DNA of 64,000 nucleotides from Flavobacteriaceae bacterium CP2B (lineage in GTDB: Bacteria > Bacteroidota > Bacteroidia > Flavobacteriales > Flavobacteriaceae), in the NCBI GenBank assembly GCA_001683825.1, contig LXTR01000048.1:148321-212320 (forward strand). The letters are read 5' to 3'. The notes under the pieces are model-generated. The model did not search any database, had not been told where the DNA came from, and saw only the letters and a list, made by a program, of their open reading frames with translations. Positions 26,413 to 35,791 of the stretch are shown here, piece after piece. The translations under genes were made by a program, and so were the position numbers. Numbering within the stretch: position 1 is the first letter of the stretch; the number at the start of each line of letters is the position of its first letter.

Positions 26413-27624
26413 TTAAAGGGCGTCCGCCACGGTAAAGGTACTGCCCCCCAAATAGATTACATCGGCTTCCGAAGCCCTTTCCAATGCAGCCATCAGGGCC
26501 TGGGGGACACTGTCGTAAACCGAGCCTGCCAGCCCATATTTAGCGGCCCTGGCCTGTAAGAGTTCGGCATCCAGGCCCCTGGGGATATTGGCGCGGCAAA
26601 AATAGTAGGATGCGTGCTTTGGAAAAAGCGGCAGGATCTGCTCTAAATTCTTTTCCCTGACAAATCCCAGTACAAAATGCAGGCGGTCATGGGGCTGGTG
26701 TTTTACCTGGGCTACGGTAAGGGTAAGCCCTTCACTGTTGTGCGCCGTGTCAAAGATCACCCTGGGCCGCTCCCGCACAATTTGCCAGCGCCCCAGGAGG
26801 CCCGTATTTTCAACCACGTTCATCAGTCCCGCCCTGATATGCGACTCCCGTACTTCAAAATGCCTCAAACTAGCCAAGGTGGCCAGTACGCCCTTGACGT
26901 TCCTGCTCTGGTAATCCCCCAAAAGGCAGGTAGGATATACCTTATCAACCGTTTGGTCGGCGAAGGTGATCGGTGCGTTTCTCTCTTCGGCGACCTCCTT
27001 GAAAACTGAACCCACTTCTTCCTGGGTCTCACTGATCACCACGGGCACCCCCGGTTTGATAATACCGGCTTTTTCGCGGGTTATCTTGAGCAGGGTATCC
27101 CCCAGCGTTTCCGTATGGTCCATCCCGATATTGGTGATCAGCGAAACCTCGGGCCGGATGATATTGGTCGAATCCAACCGCCCCCCCAGCCCTACCTCTA
27201 TGACAGCGATATCTACCTTTTCCCTTGCAAAAAAATCAAAGGCCATCCCCACCGACATCTCAAAAAAGGAAAGCCGGTGTTTCTGCAGGTAAGGCCGGTG
27301 TTCCTCAATAAAAGACACCACCGCGGCCTTGCCGATAGTAGACCCGTTGATCTTTATGCGCTCCCTGAAATCCTTCAGGTGGGGAGAGGTGTACAGCCCG
27401 GTTCTATACCCGGCCTCCTGCAATACCGAAGCCAGCATGTGGCTGCTGGAACCCTTGCCATTGGTCCCCGCCACATGGATGCTCCTGAATTTGGCCTCGG
27501 GCTGGCCCAGGTGCTCCGCGAAAGCCTGTATGTTATCTAACTTGGCATTCAGGGCCGAGGTTCCAAGATGCTGGTACATTGGAAGTTGGGCAAACATCCA
27601 GTCCAATGTCTCCTTATAGGTCAT
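26413..27624 (-). CDS. folC: bifunctional folylpolyglutamate synthase/dihydrofolate synthase
   Basis: A 403-residue Mur-ligase-family enzyme that adds glutamate to dihydropteroate and to folates. The ATP-binding loop VAGTNGKGSSSHML is at about residues 51-64, followed by the FolC motif YTSPHLKDFRERI; IEVGLGGRLDSTN and DTAHNSEGL are the other family motifs. The length is normal. A -7-like TACATTTG lies 20 bases upstream of the start. In Flavobacteriaceae this gene often follows the exbB-exbD-tonB genes; here the arabinose locus lies between them. Confidence 0.96.
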   Translation of the reverse strand: MTYKETLDWMFAQLPMYQHLGTSALNAKLDNIQAFAEHLGQPEAKFRSIHVAGTNGKGSSSHMLASVLQEAGYRTGLYTSPHLKDFRERIKINGSTIGKAAVVSFIEEHRPYLQKHRLSFFEMSVGMAFDFFAREKVDIAVIEVGLGGRLDSTNIIRPEVSLITNIGMDHTETLGDTLLKITREKAGIIKPGVPVVISETQEEVGSVFKEVAEERNAPITFADQTVDKVYPTCLLGDYQSRNVKGVLATLASLRHFEVRESHIRAGLMNVVENTGLLGRWQIVRERPRVIFDTAHNSEGLTLTVAQVKHQPHDRLHFVLGFVREKNLEQILPLFPKHASYYFCRANIPRGLDAELLQARAAKYGLAGSVYDSVPQALMAALERASEADVIYLGGSTFTVADAL

Positions 27625-27643
27625 AGGACATGCATTAGGATGC

Positions 27644-27651
27644 CAAATGTA
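27644..27651 (-). promoter_or_regulatory. -7 promoter element of folC
   Basis: An exact TAnnTTTG (TACATTTG as the complement of 27644-27651) lies about 20 bases before the folC start. No good -33 element was seen at the usual distance. Confidence 0.35.
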
Positions 27652-27736
27652 CTAAAATACGCCGGGTTCCGTGATATCTGTTTCTAATGGGAAGCAAAAA
27701 AAGGAAGTTGCTCCTCAGGCCCGCTTTCACCCCATG

Positions 27737-29356
27737 TCAATCCCCGTTAAAAAACACCATAATGCTGATGACAATGGCAAGGACCAAAACCGAGATAAGG
27801 ATGTCCAGCCAGCCATAACTGTTCTTGTTTTTGGCCTTTTCCTCGGCCGAAATAGTGCCAAAGGTGAGGTTGGCTATTTTCGCGGCTGAAGGAGCAGGCG
27901 TCAGCAGACTCACTGCCAGGGCAAACACAACACAGCCCAGGAAAAACCAGGCGCCAAAGGTAAGGAAGTTCATATCACCCATCCTGAACAGGAATCCGTT
28001 GGGGTCCAGGGAGCCCTTGACCAATTCGAGGACAATACGCAGTGCAGCGACCACGATCCCGACCACCAGGGTGGCAAAAGCCCCGTGGGCGTTCATGCGC
28101 TTATGGAAGATCCCCAGCACGAAAACCGCGGTAATCGGGGGTGCTATATACGATTGCACACTTTGCAGGTATTCATACAATACCCCCGAAATATTGGCCA
28201 TGATTGGTATCCAGATTATCCCGATGATCACGGTGATCACCGTGGCAATTTGCCCGGTGCGTACCAGGCGCTTCTCCGGGGTGTTGGGACGCAGCTTCTT
28301 GTAAATATCTACCGTAAACAGCGTAGAACAGGAATTAAAAACCGAAGCCAGGGAACTCATCAGCGCCGCCAGCAATCCTGCTGCCACCAGGCCGCGCAGC
28401 CCCGAAGGCAACAAGTTGCTCATCAGCACAGGGAAGGCCTCGTCCGGGCTGTCCCAATGCAGTTCGCCCCGCATTTTCAGGGCAAGGGCAATGACCCCCG
28501 GGATCAGGAACAGGAATACCGGCATCAACTTCATCACCGCGCCAAAAATGGTCCCCCTGCGTCCCTCTTTGATATTCCTGGCCGTCAGTGCCCGCTGTAC
28601 GATGTACTGGTCTGTACACCAGTACCAGATGCCCACTATGGTGCTCGAAATCACCAGGGACGGCCAGGGAAAATCAGGATCTGAAGGTGGCCGCCACATA
28701 TCGAGGTATTCCGGGGTCACCGTATCGACCATGCTTTGCCAGCCCCCTACCTTGTCCAAACCGATAAATGTGAGAACGGCCGCGCCCAGGACCAGCAATA
28801 CCGCCTGCAGTGTCTCTGTATACACCACGGCACGCATCCCGCCAAGCACCGTATACACCCCGGTGAGGACAACCGTGGCTATGGCTCCCGTCCAGAAGTC
28901 AATCCCCAAAAGGGCAGACACTACCACCCCCCCGGCGTAAATGGTCACCGAGATCTTGGTCAGGACATAGGCTACAATGGAAAAAACCGAAAGCACCCAG
29001 CGCGACCGGGCGTCGAACCGTTTTTCCAGGAATTCGGGCATGGTAAAAACGCCGCTTCGGGCGTAAAAGGGCAAAAATACCCAACCCAGCAACAAAACGA
29101 TCCAGGCGTGGATCTCGTAGATCAACATGGGTAATTTGTCACTGGCGCCGGCCCCTGCCAGCCCCACTACGTGTTCAGAACCAATATTGGAGGCAAAAAT
29201 GGAGGCCCCCACGACAAACCATCCCACATTCCTGCCGGCCAGGAAATAGTCTTCGGTATTTTCTTTTTTCTTGCGGATTACCCAGACCGCTATTCCCAGC
29301 AACAGCAGGAAATACAGGGCGATACTGATCCAATCAAAGGTGTCGAGCATTTGCAT
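27737..29356 (-). CDS. sodium/solute symporter (SSS/SGLT family), likely arabinose uptake
   Basis: A 539-residue SSS-family transporter with about fourteen membrane segments. Family features are EDYFLAGRNVGWFVVGASIF near the N-terminus, FASNIGSEHVVGLAGAG, GGMRAVVYTETLQA and the C-terminal SYIAPPITAVFVLGIF. It would import a sugar with Na+. It lies directly downstream of araA in the same direction after a 154-base gap, so L-arabinose or an arabinose-containing product is the likely substrate. The substrate is inferred from position only. Confidence 0.9.
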   Translation of the reverse strand: MQMLDTFDWISIALYFLLLLGIAVWVIRKKKENTEDYFLAGRNVGWFVVGASIFASNIGSEHVVGLAGAGASDKLPMLIYEIHAWIVLLLGWVFLPFYARSGVFTMPEFLEKRFDARSRWVLSVFSIVAYVLTKISVTIYAGGVVVSALLGIDFWTGAIATVVLTGVYTVLGGMRAVVYTETLQAVLLVLGAAVLTFIGLDKVGGWQSMVDTVTPEYLDMWRPPSDPDFPWPSLVISSTIVGIWYWCTDQYIVQRALTARNIKEGRRGTIFGAVMKLMPVFLFLIPGVIALALKMRGELHWDSPDEAFPVLMSNLLPSGLRGLVAAGLLAALMSSLASVFNSCSTLFTVDIYKKLRPNTPEKRLVRTGQIATVITVIIGIIWIPIMANISGVLYEYLQSVQSYIAPPITAVFVLGIFHKRMNAHGAFATLVVGIVVAALRIVLELVKGSLDPNGFLFRMGDMNFLTFGAWFFLGCVVFALAVSLLTPAPSAAKIANLTFGTISAEEKAKNKNSYGWLDILISVLVLAIVISIMVFFNGD

Positions 29357-29510
29357 AGTGATGATTGTTTGGTCAATTATTTATAGTATTGGGTGGTCGT
29401 ATAATGAGCTCCCGGGAAAGGGGTCGCCAATACCGTGAGTCCCGGCAAACAGACGGGAACATACCGTACATATAGGGGTTTCGTTGTTTCACTTAATGAG
29501 GGTTTTACGG

Positions 29511-31019
29511 TTACATGCGCTGTTGAAAAAGGTGGTAATAGACTTCGTTGGCGTTGAGCTTGTCCTTGAATTCCCTGAGGGAGGTATACGGGTCTATCAC
29601 CAGCAACTCTATGCCCGCCATCTCGGCGAAATCTTCCATGAACTCCGTGGTCAGGGCCTGCGTATATACCGTATGGTGGGCACCCCCTGCATGGATCCAG
29701 GCAGTCGCAGCCGTCTCCAGGTCAGGCCTTGGTTCCCAAAGCACCCGGGCCACGGGAAGTTTGGGCAGGTTGGCCATGGGGGTAACGGCCGTAACCTCAT
29801 TGACAATTAAGCGGAACCGATTGCCCATATCCACCAGGGAAGCGTTGATCGCCGGTCCGGCCGGGCTATTGAAAACCAGGCGAACAGGGTCCTCCTTGCC
29901 CCCAATCCCCAGTGGGTGGACTTCGCAGGAGGGCTTCCCATCGGCGATAGACGGGCATATTTCCAGCATGTGCGATCCCAGGACATAGGACTTCTCCGGG
30001 GTAAAGTGATAGGTGTAATCTTCCATAAAACTGGTCCCCCCGGGCAGGCCATGGCCCATCACCTTCATCGCCCTTAGCAGGGCCGCGGTTTTCCAATCGC
30101 CTTCCGCCCCAAACCCATAACCGTCATTCATCAGCCGTTGCACGGCGATTCCCGGCAACTGCCGCAGGGATCCAAGGTTTTCGAAAGTATCGGTAAACGC
30201 CATAAAACCTCCCTCTTCCAGGAATGCCCGCAACCCAAGCTCAATCCTGGCAGCCTCGGCCAGCGATGCCCTTTTCGGGCCTTTTTTTAGCAGTTCCGGC
30301 GCAAGGTGGTACTCAGATTCATAGGTCTCCAACAAAGCGCTTACCTCAGATTCCCCCAGGTCCGATATCCGGCGGGTTAGCTCAGAAGTGCCATAGCCAT
30401 TGACCGAGAGGCCAAACCGCAACTGGGCTGCTACCTTATCGCCCTCGGTAACGGCCACCTCCCGCATGTTGTCGCCGATACGGGCCACTCTAAGGCGCTG
30501 CAGCTCATCCCAGCCCAGGGCAGTACGGGCCCAAACCCCTAGTTTTTTTTGCACAGGCGCATCTTTCCAATGGCCGGCTACCACTTTTCGTTTGATACGC
30601 ATACGCGATACCAGAAACCCAAACTCGCGATCGCCATGGGCCGATTGGTTCAGGTTCATAAAATCCATATCGATGGACTTCCAGGGGATTTCCGCATTGA
30701 ACTGGGTATGCAGGTGGCAAAGTGGCTTGTTGAGCAGTTTCAGGCCATGGATCCACATCTTCGCCGGTGAAAATGTATGCATCCAAAGTACGACCCCGAT
30801 ACAGGCCTGGGAAGCGTTGGCCGCCTGGCAGGCGTTGGAAATCTCCTCAGGGGTGGTCACCAGCGCCTTAAAAACCATGCGCAGGGGGATATGTGGAGAA
30901 TCATCGAGGCCCCGGGCAATTTCCCCGGCGTTCCGTCTTACCTGTTCCAGGGTTTCAGCCCCGTATAAATGCTGGCTCCCACTAATGAACCAAAGCTCCT
31001 TCTTTGCGATATCATTCAT
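29511..31019 (-). CDS. araA: L-arabinose isomerase
   Basis: A 502-residue enzyme converting L-arabinose to L-ribulose. The start [20 protein letters not shown], the segment [13 protein letters not shown], the central [17 protein letters not shown] and [10 protein letters not shown] hold the conserved glutamates and histidines of the metal site, and the length equals that of other AraA proteins. It lies in one direction with araD and araB, with the SSS symporter downstream. Confidence 0.97.
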   Translation of the reverse strand: MNDIAKKELWFISGSQHLYGAETLEQVRRNAGEIARGLDDSPHIPLRMVFKALVTTPEEISNACQAANASQACIGVVLWMHTFSPAKMWIHGLKLLNKPLCHLHTQFNAEIPWKSIDMDFMNLNQSAHGDREFGFLVSRMRIKRKVVAGHWKDAPVQKKLGVWARTALGWDELQRLRVARIGDNMREVAVTEGDKVAAQLRFGLSVNGYGTSELTRRISDLGESEVSALLETYESEYHLAPELLKKGPKRASLAEAARIELGLRAFLEEGGFMAFTDTFENLGSLRQLPGIAVQRLMNDGYGFGAEGDWKTAALLRAMKVMGHGLPGGTSFMEDYTYHFTPEKSYVLGSHMLEICPSIADGKPSCEVHPLGIGGKEDPVRLVFNSPAGPAINASLVDMGNRFRLIVNEVTAVTPMANLPKLPVARVLWEPRPDLETAATAWIHAGGAHHTVYTQALTTEFMEDFAEMAGIELLVIDPYTSLREFKDKLNANEVYYHLFQQRM

Positions 31020-31087
31020 TTTTGCTTGTTCTGGTGTTTAATTCTGGGTGGTAGAAACAGGTCCCGATGCACAAGCCCCCGGCCACA

Positions 31088-31792
31088 CTATTCCTGCCCG
31101 TAGTAAGCATCCCTGCCGTGTTTGCGTTCATAATGTTTTTTGATGAGAGAACCTTTTAACCGTGGGGTATTGGGGTTGATCTGAAGGGTAAGGCAGGCCA
31201 TTCTGGCGATCTCCTCCAACACTTTACTGTTGTATACAGCCTTTCCGGCATTCTTACCCCAACTGAAGGGGCCGTGGTTTCCTACCAAAATCATTTCAAC
31301 CTCCCTGCAGGACAACTTCCTTTTCGTTAGGCAATCCACAATCTGTACCCCCGTATTGTGCTCGTATTGGCCCTCAATGAGTTCGTCCTCCATAGGTGGC
31401 GCACAGGGGATATCAACGGTAAGATGGTCTGCATGGGTAGTCCCAAAGATGGGGATGTCCCGCTGGGCCTGCGCCCAGGCTACGGAATAGGTAGCGTGGG
31501 TATGGGCGATCCCCCCGACCTCTTCCCAGTTTTTATAGAGGTAGGCATGTGTTTTGGTATCCGATGAGGGTCGCATGGCCCCCTCTACCACGGTAGAGTC
31601 AAAATCCACGACCACCATGTCCTCCGGCTTTAGCGCCTTGTATGGGACCCCGCTGGGTTTTATGGCAAATACCCCGTTGGCACGGTCTGCCCCACTCACA
31701 TTGCCAAAGGTGAAGATCGCCAATCCCAGGGCGTCCAACTGCATATTGGCTTCGTAGCATTCCCGTTTCAATTCGGTGTATTTGGAGGTCAT
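31088..31792 (-). CDS. araD: L-ribulose-5-phosphate 4-epimerase
   Basis: A 234-residue class II aldolase-fold enzyme converting L-ribulose-5-phosphate to D-xylulose-5-phosphate. The zinc histidines are in AHTHATYSVAWAQ and in LVGNHGPFSWGKN, with GTTHADHLTVDIPC between; the N-terminal FTFGNVSGADR binds the phosphate. The length matches E. coli AraD. It overlaps araB by four bases (ATGA), so the two are translationally coupled, and araA follows 68 bases downstream. Confidence 0.97.
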   Translation of the reverse strand: MTSKYTELKRECYEANMQLDALGLAIFTFGNVSGADRANGVFAIKPSGVPYKALKPEDMVVVDFDSTVVEGAMRPSSDTKTHAYLYKNWEEVGGIAHTHATYSVAWAQAQRDIPIFGTTHADHLTVDIPCAPPMEDELIEGQYEHNTGVQIVDCLTKRKLSCREVEMILVGNHGPFSWGKNAGKAVYNSKVLEEIARMACLTLQINPNTPRLKGSLIKKHYERKHGRDAYYGQE

Positions 31793-33474
31793 AGCAACAC
31801 TTTTTTAGATCCCAGCTGTTCCACAAAGGCAGCCAACGCATCGTAAGATGCTTCAAAGGGTTCCAACAAACCCACTTGTTCCGGGTCAGGCACGTATTCC
31901 GCCTCAAAACGGCTCCCCATCTTCCGGCCCGCGCTGATGACATCCGGGTAACATCCCGCGGCCACCGCTGCGTAGATCGCTGCCCCAAGCGCCGGGGCCT
32001 GGTCTGATGAGGCCACCTTGATGGGCCTGTTGAGCACATTGGCCAGCGTCTGCATAATATAAGGCGATTTCCTGGCAACGCCCCCTATCCCGATAATCGA
32101 ATCAATGGGCACCCCCTCATCTTCGAAACGCCGGAGGATTTTCTTTGAACCAAAACAAATCGCGTGGACCAGGGCTTTGAAAAGGTGCGGTGCCCGGGTT
32201 CCCAGGGAAATGTTGGAAATGGCCGCCTTCAATTCCTGGTTGGCATCGGGCGTGCGCCTCCCGTTAATCCAGTCGAGCGCCACGGGCAGGCCCTCCGACA
32301 ACGGAATAGCCGCCGCTTCTTCCGTGAGGCGTTGCATAAATTGTGCCTCCATCTCAGTGCCCAGGGCGTCCTTTTGGGCTTTGGAAAGGAGGTCCGATTT
32401 TAAAACCAGGGCATCCAGGGGCCAGGACAAGAGGTCGCGGAACCAGGCCAGCACATCGCCAAAGGCCGACTGCCCGGCTTCCAGCCCCACCATCCCGGGG
32501 ATGACCGAACCGTCTACCTGCCCGCAAATACCGCTGACGGCCCGCTGTCCAATGCTCGTGGCGGGGGCTACCATGATATCGCAGGTGGACGTCCCCATCA
32601 CACGGACCAGGGTGCGCTCGCCTACCCGCGCCCCCACGGCCCCGGCATGGGCATCAAAGGTGCCCACAGCGACCACGGTTTCGGTGGTCAATCCCAGGCG
32701 TTTCGCCCATTCGGCATCCAGGTAACCGGCCACTTCGTCGGACGTATAGGTATCCTCATACAAGTGGTCACGCAGTGTAGCAAGGTAGGGGTCTAGCTTC
32801 GCCAGGAATTCCGTGGGTGGAAGGCCGTCCCAGGCAGCATGCCACATGGCTTTGTGGCCCGCGGCGCAACGGCTTCGCTTGAACGTTTCCAGGTTTTTGT
32901 GGTCGCATAACAGGAAGGTCATCAGGTCACAGTGTTCCATCCAACTGTGGGCGGCCTCCCGTACTGCATCATCTTCCCGGATGACATGAAGGATTTTGGC
33001 CCAAAACCATTCGGAGGAATAGATCCCCCCTTCGTATTTTGTGAAATCTACCCCACCCCAATTGGCCGCCAGGGCATTGATCTCATTGGCCTCGGCAATG
33101 GCCGTATGGTCTTTCCACAAAACCATCATGGCGTTAGGGTTCTCATCAAAGGCGGGTACCATGGCCAGGGGCGTCCCGTCTTTGGTCACCGGGATGGGGG
33201 AAGAACCGGTGGTGTCAATACAAATTCCCTTAACGGATCCCGGAGACACACCACTTTTTGCCATGACAGCCTTTATGGCATGCTCGAGCCCCTCTATATG
33301 GTCCCTGGGGTGTTGGCGGAATTGGTTGGACACCGGTTGGCAATAAAGCCCCTTGCGCCAGCGCGGGTACCAGAAAACTTCGGAGGCCAACGCTACACCG
33401 TCCAGGGTATTTATGAGTACCGCACGTACGGAGTCGGTTCCGTAATCCAATCCTATAACATATGATTTTGTCAT
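31789..33474 (-). CDS. araB: ribulokinase
   Basis: A 561-residue FGGY-family kinase that phosphorylates L-ribulose. The N-terminal phosphate-binding strand SYVIGLDYGTDSVRAV, KGICIDTTGSSPIPV, the central GTFDAHAGAVGARV and GIGGVARKSPYIMQTLANV with ALGAAIYAAVAAG are all present. The ATG at 33472-33474 (MTKSYVIGLDYG) was chosen over a start six codons upstream because it matches the family N-terminus. It overlaps araD and is downstream of a GH51 pseudogene and an intact GH51 gene. Confidence 0.96.
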   Translation of the reverse strand: MTKSYVIGLDYGTDSVRAVLINTLDGVALASEVFWYPRWRKGLYCQPVSNQFRQHPRDHIEGLEHAIKAVMAKSGVSPGSVKGICIDTTGSSPIPVTKDGTPLAMVPAFDENPNAMMVLWKDHTAIAEANEINALAANWGGVDFTKYEGGIYSSEWFWAKILHVIREDDAVREAAHSWMEHCDLMTFLLCDHKNLETFKRSRCAAGHKAMWHAAWDGLPPTEFLAKLDPYLATLRDHLYEDTYTSDEVAGYLDAEWAKRLGLTTETVVAVGTFDAHAGAVGARVGERTLVRVMGTSTCDIMVAPATSIGQRAVSGICGQVDGSVIPGMVGLEAGQSAFGDVLAWFRDLLSWPLDALVLKSDLLSKAQKDALGTEMEAQFMQRLTEEAAAIPLSEGLPVALDWINGRRTPDANQELKAAISNISLGTRAPHLFKALVHAICFGSKKILRRFEDEGVPIDSIIGIGGVARKSPYIMQTLANVLNRPIKVASSDQAPALGAAIYAAVAAGCYPDVISAGRKMGSRFEAEYVPDPEQVGLLEPFEASYDALAAFVEQLGSKKVLL

Positions 33475-33542
33475 GCCTTGGCCTATTTTCAAAATTGCAT
33501 TCCGGTTCTACGCCCAGGCATTACCAAACGCCTGAGGCCTTC

Positions 33543-33981
33543 TTACCACAGCGGTATCCTGAGCACCCCAAAAGACCCGAGGGGGGGGGGTAATGCAACG
33601 ACCACCTGGGTACCCCGGGCAGGTAATTCACTTACCCTTGGCGCAATATTTTGGGGTGTTATAAACGTATTAACCGCCTGTAGGTCTTCACTTTGCAAGA
33701 GGGTCATCCTGCCCATGGAGCCTGATTTACCCCCATTTTGGGCAACGGGAATTCAAAAGAGCGGTTTTTCACCATTCCAGTATACAGCCCCCCATCGGCA
33801 GCAACATTGATATCCTCGCAGAAGGTCCCGTACTTGGCAGGCTGGATGGCCTCCTCGGATGTAGGAACATCCAGCGAAAACCCATCTCCTGCCCCACTGT
33901 AGACCACCCGTTCCCAAACAGGGCCAGGGCCAGAAAGCTGCGTATGCCGTTCTTTACGCTTCTCTTATACCTTTCACTCAT
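33543..33981 (-). pseudogene. alpha-L-arabinofuranosidase (GH51) remnant, N- and C-terminal ends joined by an internal deletion
   Basis: The remnant keeps both ends of a GH51 enzyme and lacks its middle. From the ATG at 33981 a signal-peptide-like stretch (IRSFLALALFGNG) reads in one frame. The conserved N-terminal region reads in another frame: PAKYGTFCEDINVAADGG, then LYTGMVKNRSFEFPLPKMG, down to about 33750. A third frame then gives the family C-terminus, with NTFITPQNIAPRVSEL and a final SFGVLRIPLW before the TAA at 33543-33545. About 120 codons remain of an expected 500-650, so the catalytic barrel is gone. A run of ten G at 33581-33590 lies in the C-terminal part. An intact GH51 gene lies just upstream. 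Confidence 0.82.
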
Positions 33982-34020
33982 CTTTTGGATTATACCACAA
34001 TACCCCTATCAGGCCTTTCC

Positions 34021-35619
34021 TCATTCTCCGGCCAGCACCACTACGGAATGCGGGGGCAACTCCAACTCCAGGATGCCTTTTCTATAGCTGAAGTTGGAAA
34101 AGCCGGCTGGCCTAACAGCCTCAGGTTGGTCAAAGGAATTGTGATCCTGCAGCCTTGCGCCTGTCAGAATTTGAGCACTGAGTTTTGCCACCCCCAATGC
34201 GGCAAGCGGAAGTTGCACCGTATGGGCACGGGAGGCGTCGATATTCACGAACGAAATATGCAACCTGTCGTCTTCATCCATTGAGGCTGAAACCGATAAG
34301 GCCGGCAGGCTTTTGCCCCCTGCCTCGTAGTTGGGCGATTCAAACGTTAGCGGTAGCAAGCGGGCGTCCTGGTGCACCTTGTACATGTTCATAACGTGAT
34401 ATGTGGGCGTACGGATCATTTTTTCACCTTCGGTGAGGATGACGGCCTGCAATACGTTTACGGTTTGCGCAAGGTTCGCCATTTTCACCCGGTCTGCATG
34501 GTTGTTGAAGATATTGAGCACCAGTCCTGCGATCATGGCATCGCGGATGGTATTCTGCTGGTAGAGGAAACCCGGGTTTGTTCCCGGGATGACATCATAC
34601 CATCCCCCCCATTCATCCACCACCAGGTCGACTTTCTTCTCCGGGTCGTATGTATCCATAATGGCCGAATGCTTTTGAATGAGTTCCTCCATGAGCCAGG
34701 ATCGCTCCATGATATCAAAATACTGTTGCTCCGAAAAATCAACGGAAGACCCCTTATTGCCCCAGTCGATCACCGAGTAATGGTGAAGGGCAACGCCTTG
34801 CAGAAGACGGTGCGGGATATCCCGCATCAGCACCTCCGTCCAATGGTAATCGTCATCACTGGCCCCCGAGGCAATTCGGTACAACCCGCCTTCGACCCCG
34901 GCCCCGGACATAAAGGTGGCATACTTCCGGTAGATATCCGCATAATATTCCGCCCTCATATGGCCCCCACAGCCCCAGGCTTCGTTGCCCACGCCCCAGT
35001 AGCGCACTTTCCAGGGTTCCTTGCGCCCATTCTGCACCCTGAGGTCAGACATGGGGCTTTGGCCGTCATAATTCACATACTGCACCCAATCGGCCAACTC
35101 CTGCACCGCTCCGCTGCCTACATTGCCCGACAGGTACGGTTCGGCTTCCAGGGCCTCACATAAATTCAGAAAATCATGGGTCCCAAAACTGTTATCCTCG
35201 GTGACGCCGCCCCACCAGGTATTTACAATGGTAGGCCGGTCTTCCCTGGGCCCAATCCCGTCTTTCCAATGGTAGGTGTCAGCAAAACAACCGCCCGGCC
35301 ACCTCAGGTTGGGGATCTCCAGTTCCTTTAAGGCTGCAATGATGTCGTTGCGGACGCCGGCTTTATTGGGTATCAAACTTGAATCTCCGACATAAAAGCC
35401 ATCGTATATACAGCGGCCCAAATGCTCGGCGAAATGGCCATAAATATGCCTGCTGATGAGCGGGGAACCACCCGCATCCCCAATAGTGATCTCGGTTACC
35501 GCCTTTTGTGCGTGAAGTCCCGCCCCGGGCAGGGACAGGAAAAAAACAAAGAGCAGGGCCACCCCCATGGCCAAGCCACGGGGTTTTCTTGATGGCAGAT
35601 ATAAATGCTGGTTTTCCAT
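34021..35619 (-). CDS. alpha-N-arabinofuranosidase (GH51), exported
   Basis: A 532-residue glycoside hydrolase releasing terminal L-arabinofuranose. Residues 1 to about 37 form a signal peptide (GVALLFVFFLSLPGAGLHAQ). GH51 features are YGHFAEHLGRCIYDGFYVG, NLRWPGGCFADTYHW, the acid/base glutamate in GVGNEAWGCGG and the nucleophile glutamate in LVVDEWGGWYD. Start at the ATG at 35619; a TTG two codons upstream is possible. It would feed arabinose to the downstream ara genes. It is the first intact gene of the minus-strand arabinose run and diverges from the AraR-like gene. Confidence 0.95.
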   Translation of the reverse strand: MENQHLYLPSRKPRGLAMGVALLFVFFLSLPGAGLHAQKAVTEITIGDAGGSPLISRHIYGHFAEHLGRCIYDGFYVGDSSLIPNKAGVRNDIIAALKELEIPNLRWPGGCFADTYHWKDGIGPREDRPTIVNTWWGGVTEDNSFGTHDFLNLCEALEAEPYLSGNVGSGAVQELADWVQYVNYDGQSPMSDLRVQNGRKEPWKVRYWGVGNEAWGCGGHMRAEYYADIYRKYATFMSGAGVEGGLYRIASGASDDDYHWTEVLMRDIPHRLLQGVALHHYSVIDWGNKGSSVDFSEQQYFDIMERSWLMEELIQKHSAIMDTYDPEKKVDLVVDEWGGWYDVIPGTNPGFLYQQNTIRDAMIAGLVLNIFNNHADRVKMANLAQTVNVLQAVILTEGEKMIRTPTYHVMNMYKVHQDARLLPLTFESPNYEAGGKSLPALSVSASMDEDDRLHISFVNIDASRAHTVQLPLAALGVAKLSAQILTGARLQDHNSFDQPEAVRPAGFSNFSYRKGILELELPPHSVVVLAGE

Positions 35620-35659
35620 TGGCAAAAGTTTAGGAAATGATACGCGGATAAATTGTTAA

Positions 35660-35672
35660 GTGTAATACTCAC
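35660..35672. promoter_or_regulatory. candidate operator near the GH51 gene
   Basis: GTGTAATACTCAC has the shape GTG-N7-CAC and lies 41 bases upstream of the GH51 start in the intergenic region shared with the AraR-like gene. It resembles the second site at 35725-35739. The link to AraR is inference. Confidence 0.3.
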
Positions 35673-35724
35673 ATTTGTAAATGAACTGATTTTTTGCTTA
35701 GCAAGCAAGATATTTCTGAATAAC

Positions 35725-35739
35725 GTGTATTTTTAACAC
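35725..35739. promoter_or_regulatory. candidate operator in front of the AraR-like gene
   Basis: GTGTATTTTTAACAC is an inverted repeat (GTGT with ACAC) that overlaps a promoter-like TATTTTTA (35728-35735) and lies about 50 bases before the regulator start. Binding there would allow autoregulation. Confidence 0.35.
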
Positions 35740-35791
35740 TTGCAATAAACATGTACTTACGGGAGGGCCAATCCCGCCTGAGAATAGCGCT

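Noticed and set aside
33704..33981. Two separate small genes
   Set aside because: The two short frames are pieces of one GH51 N-terminus split by a frameshift, so they are reported as one pseudogene.
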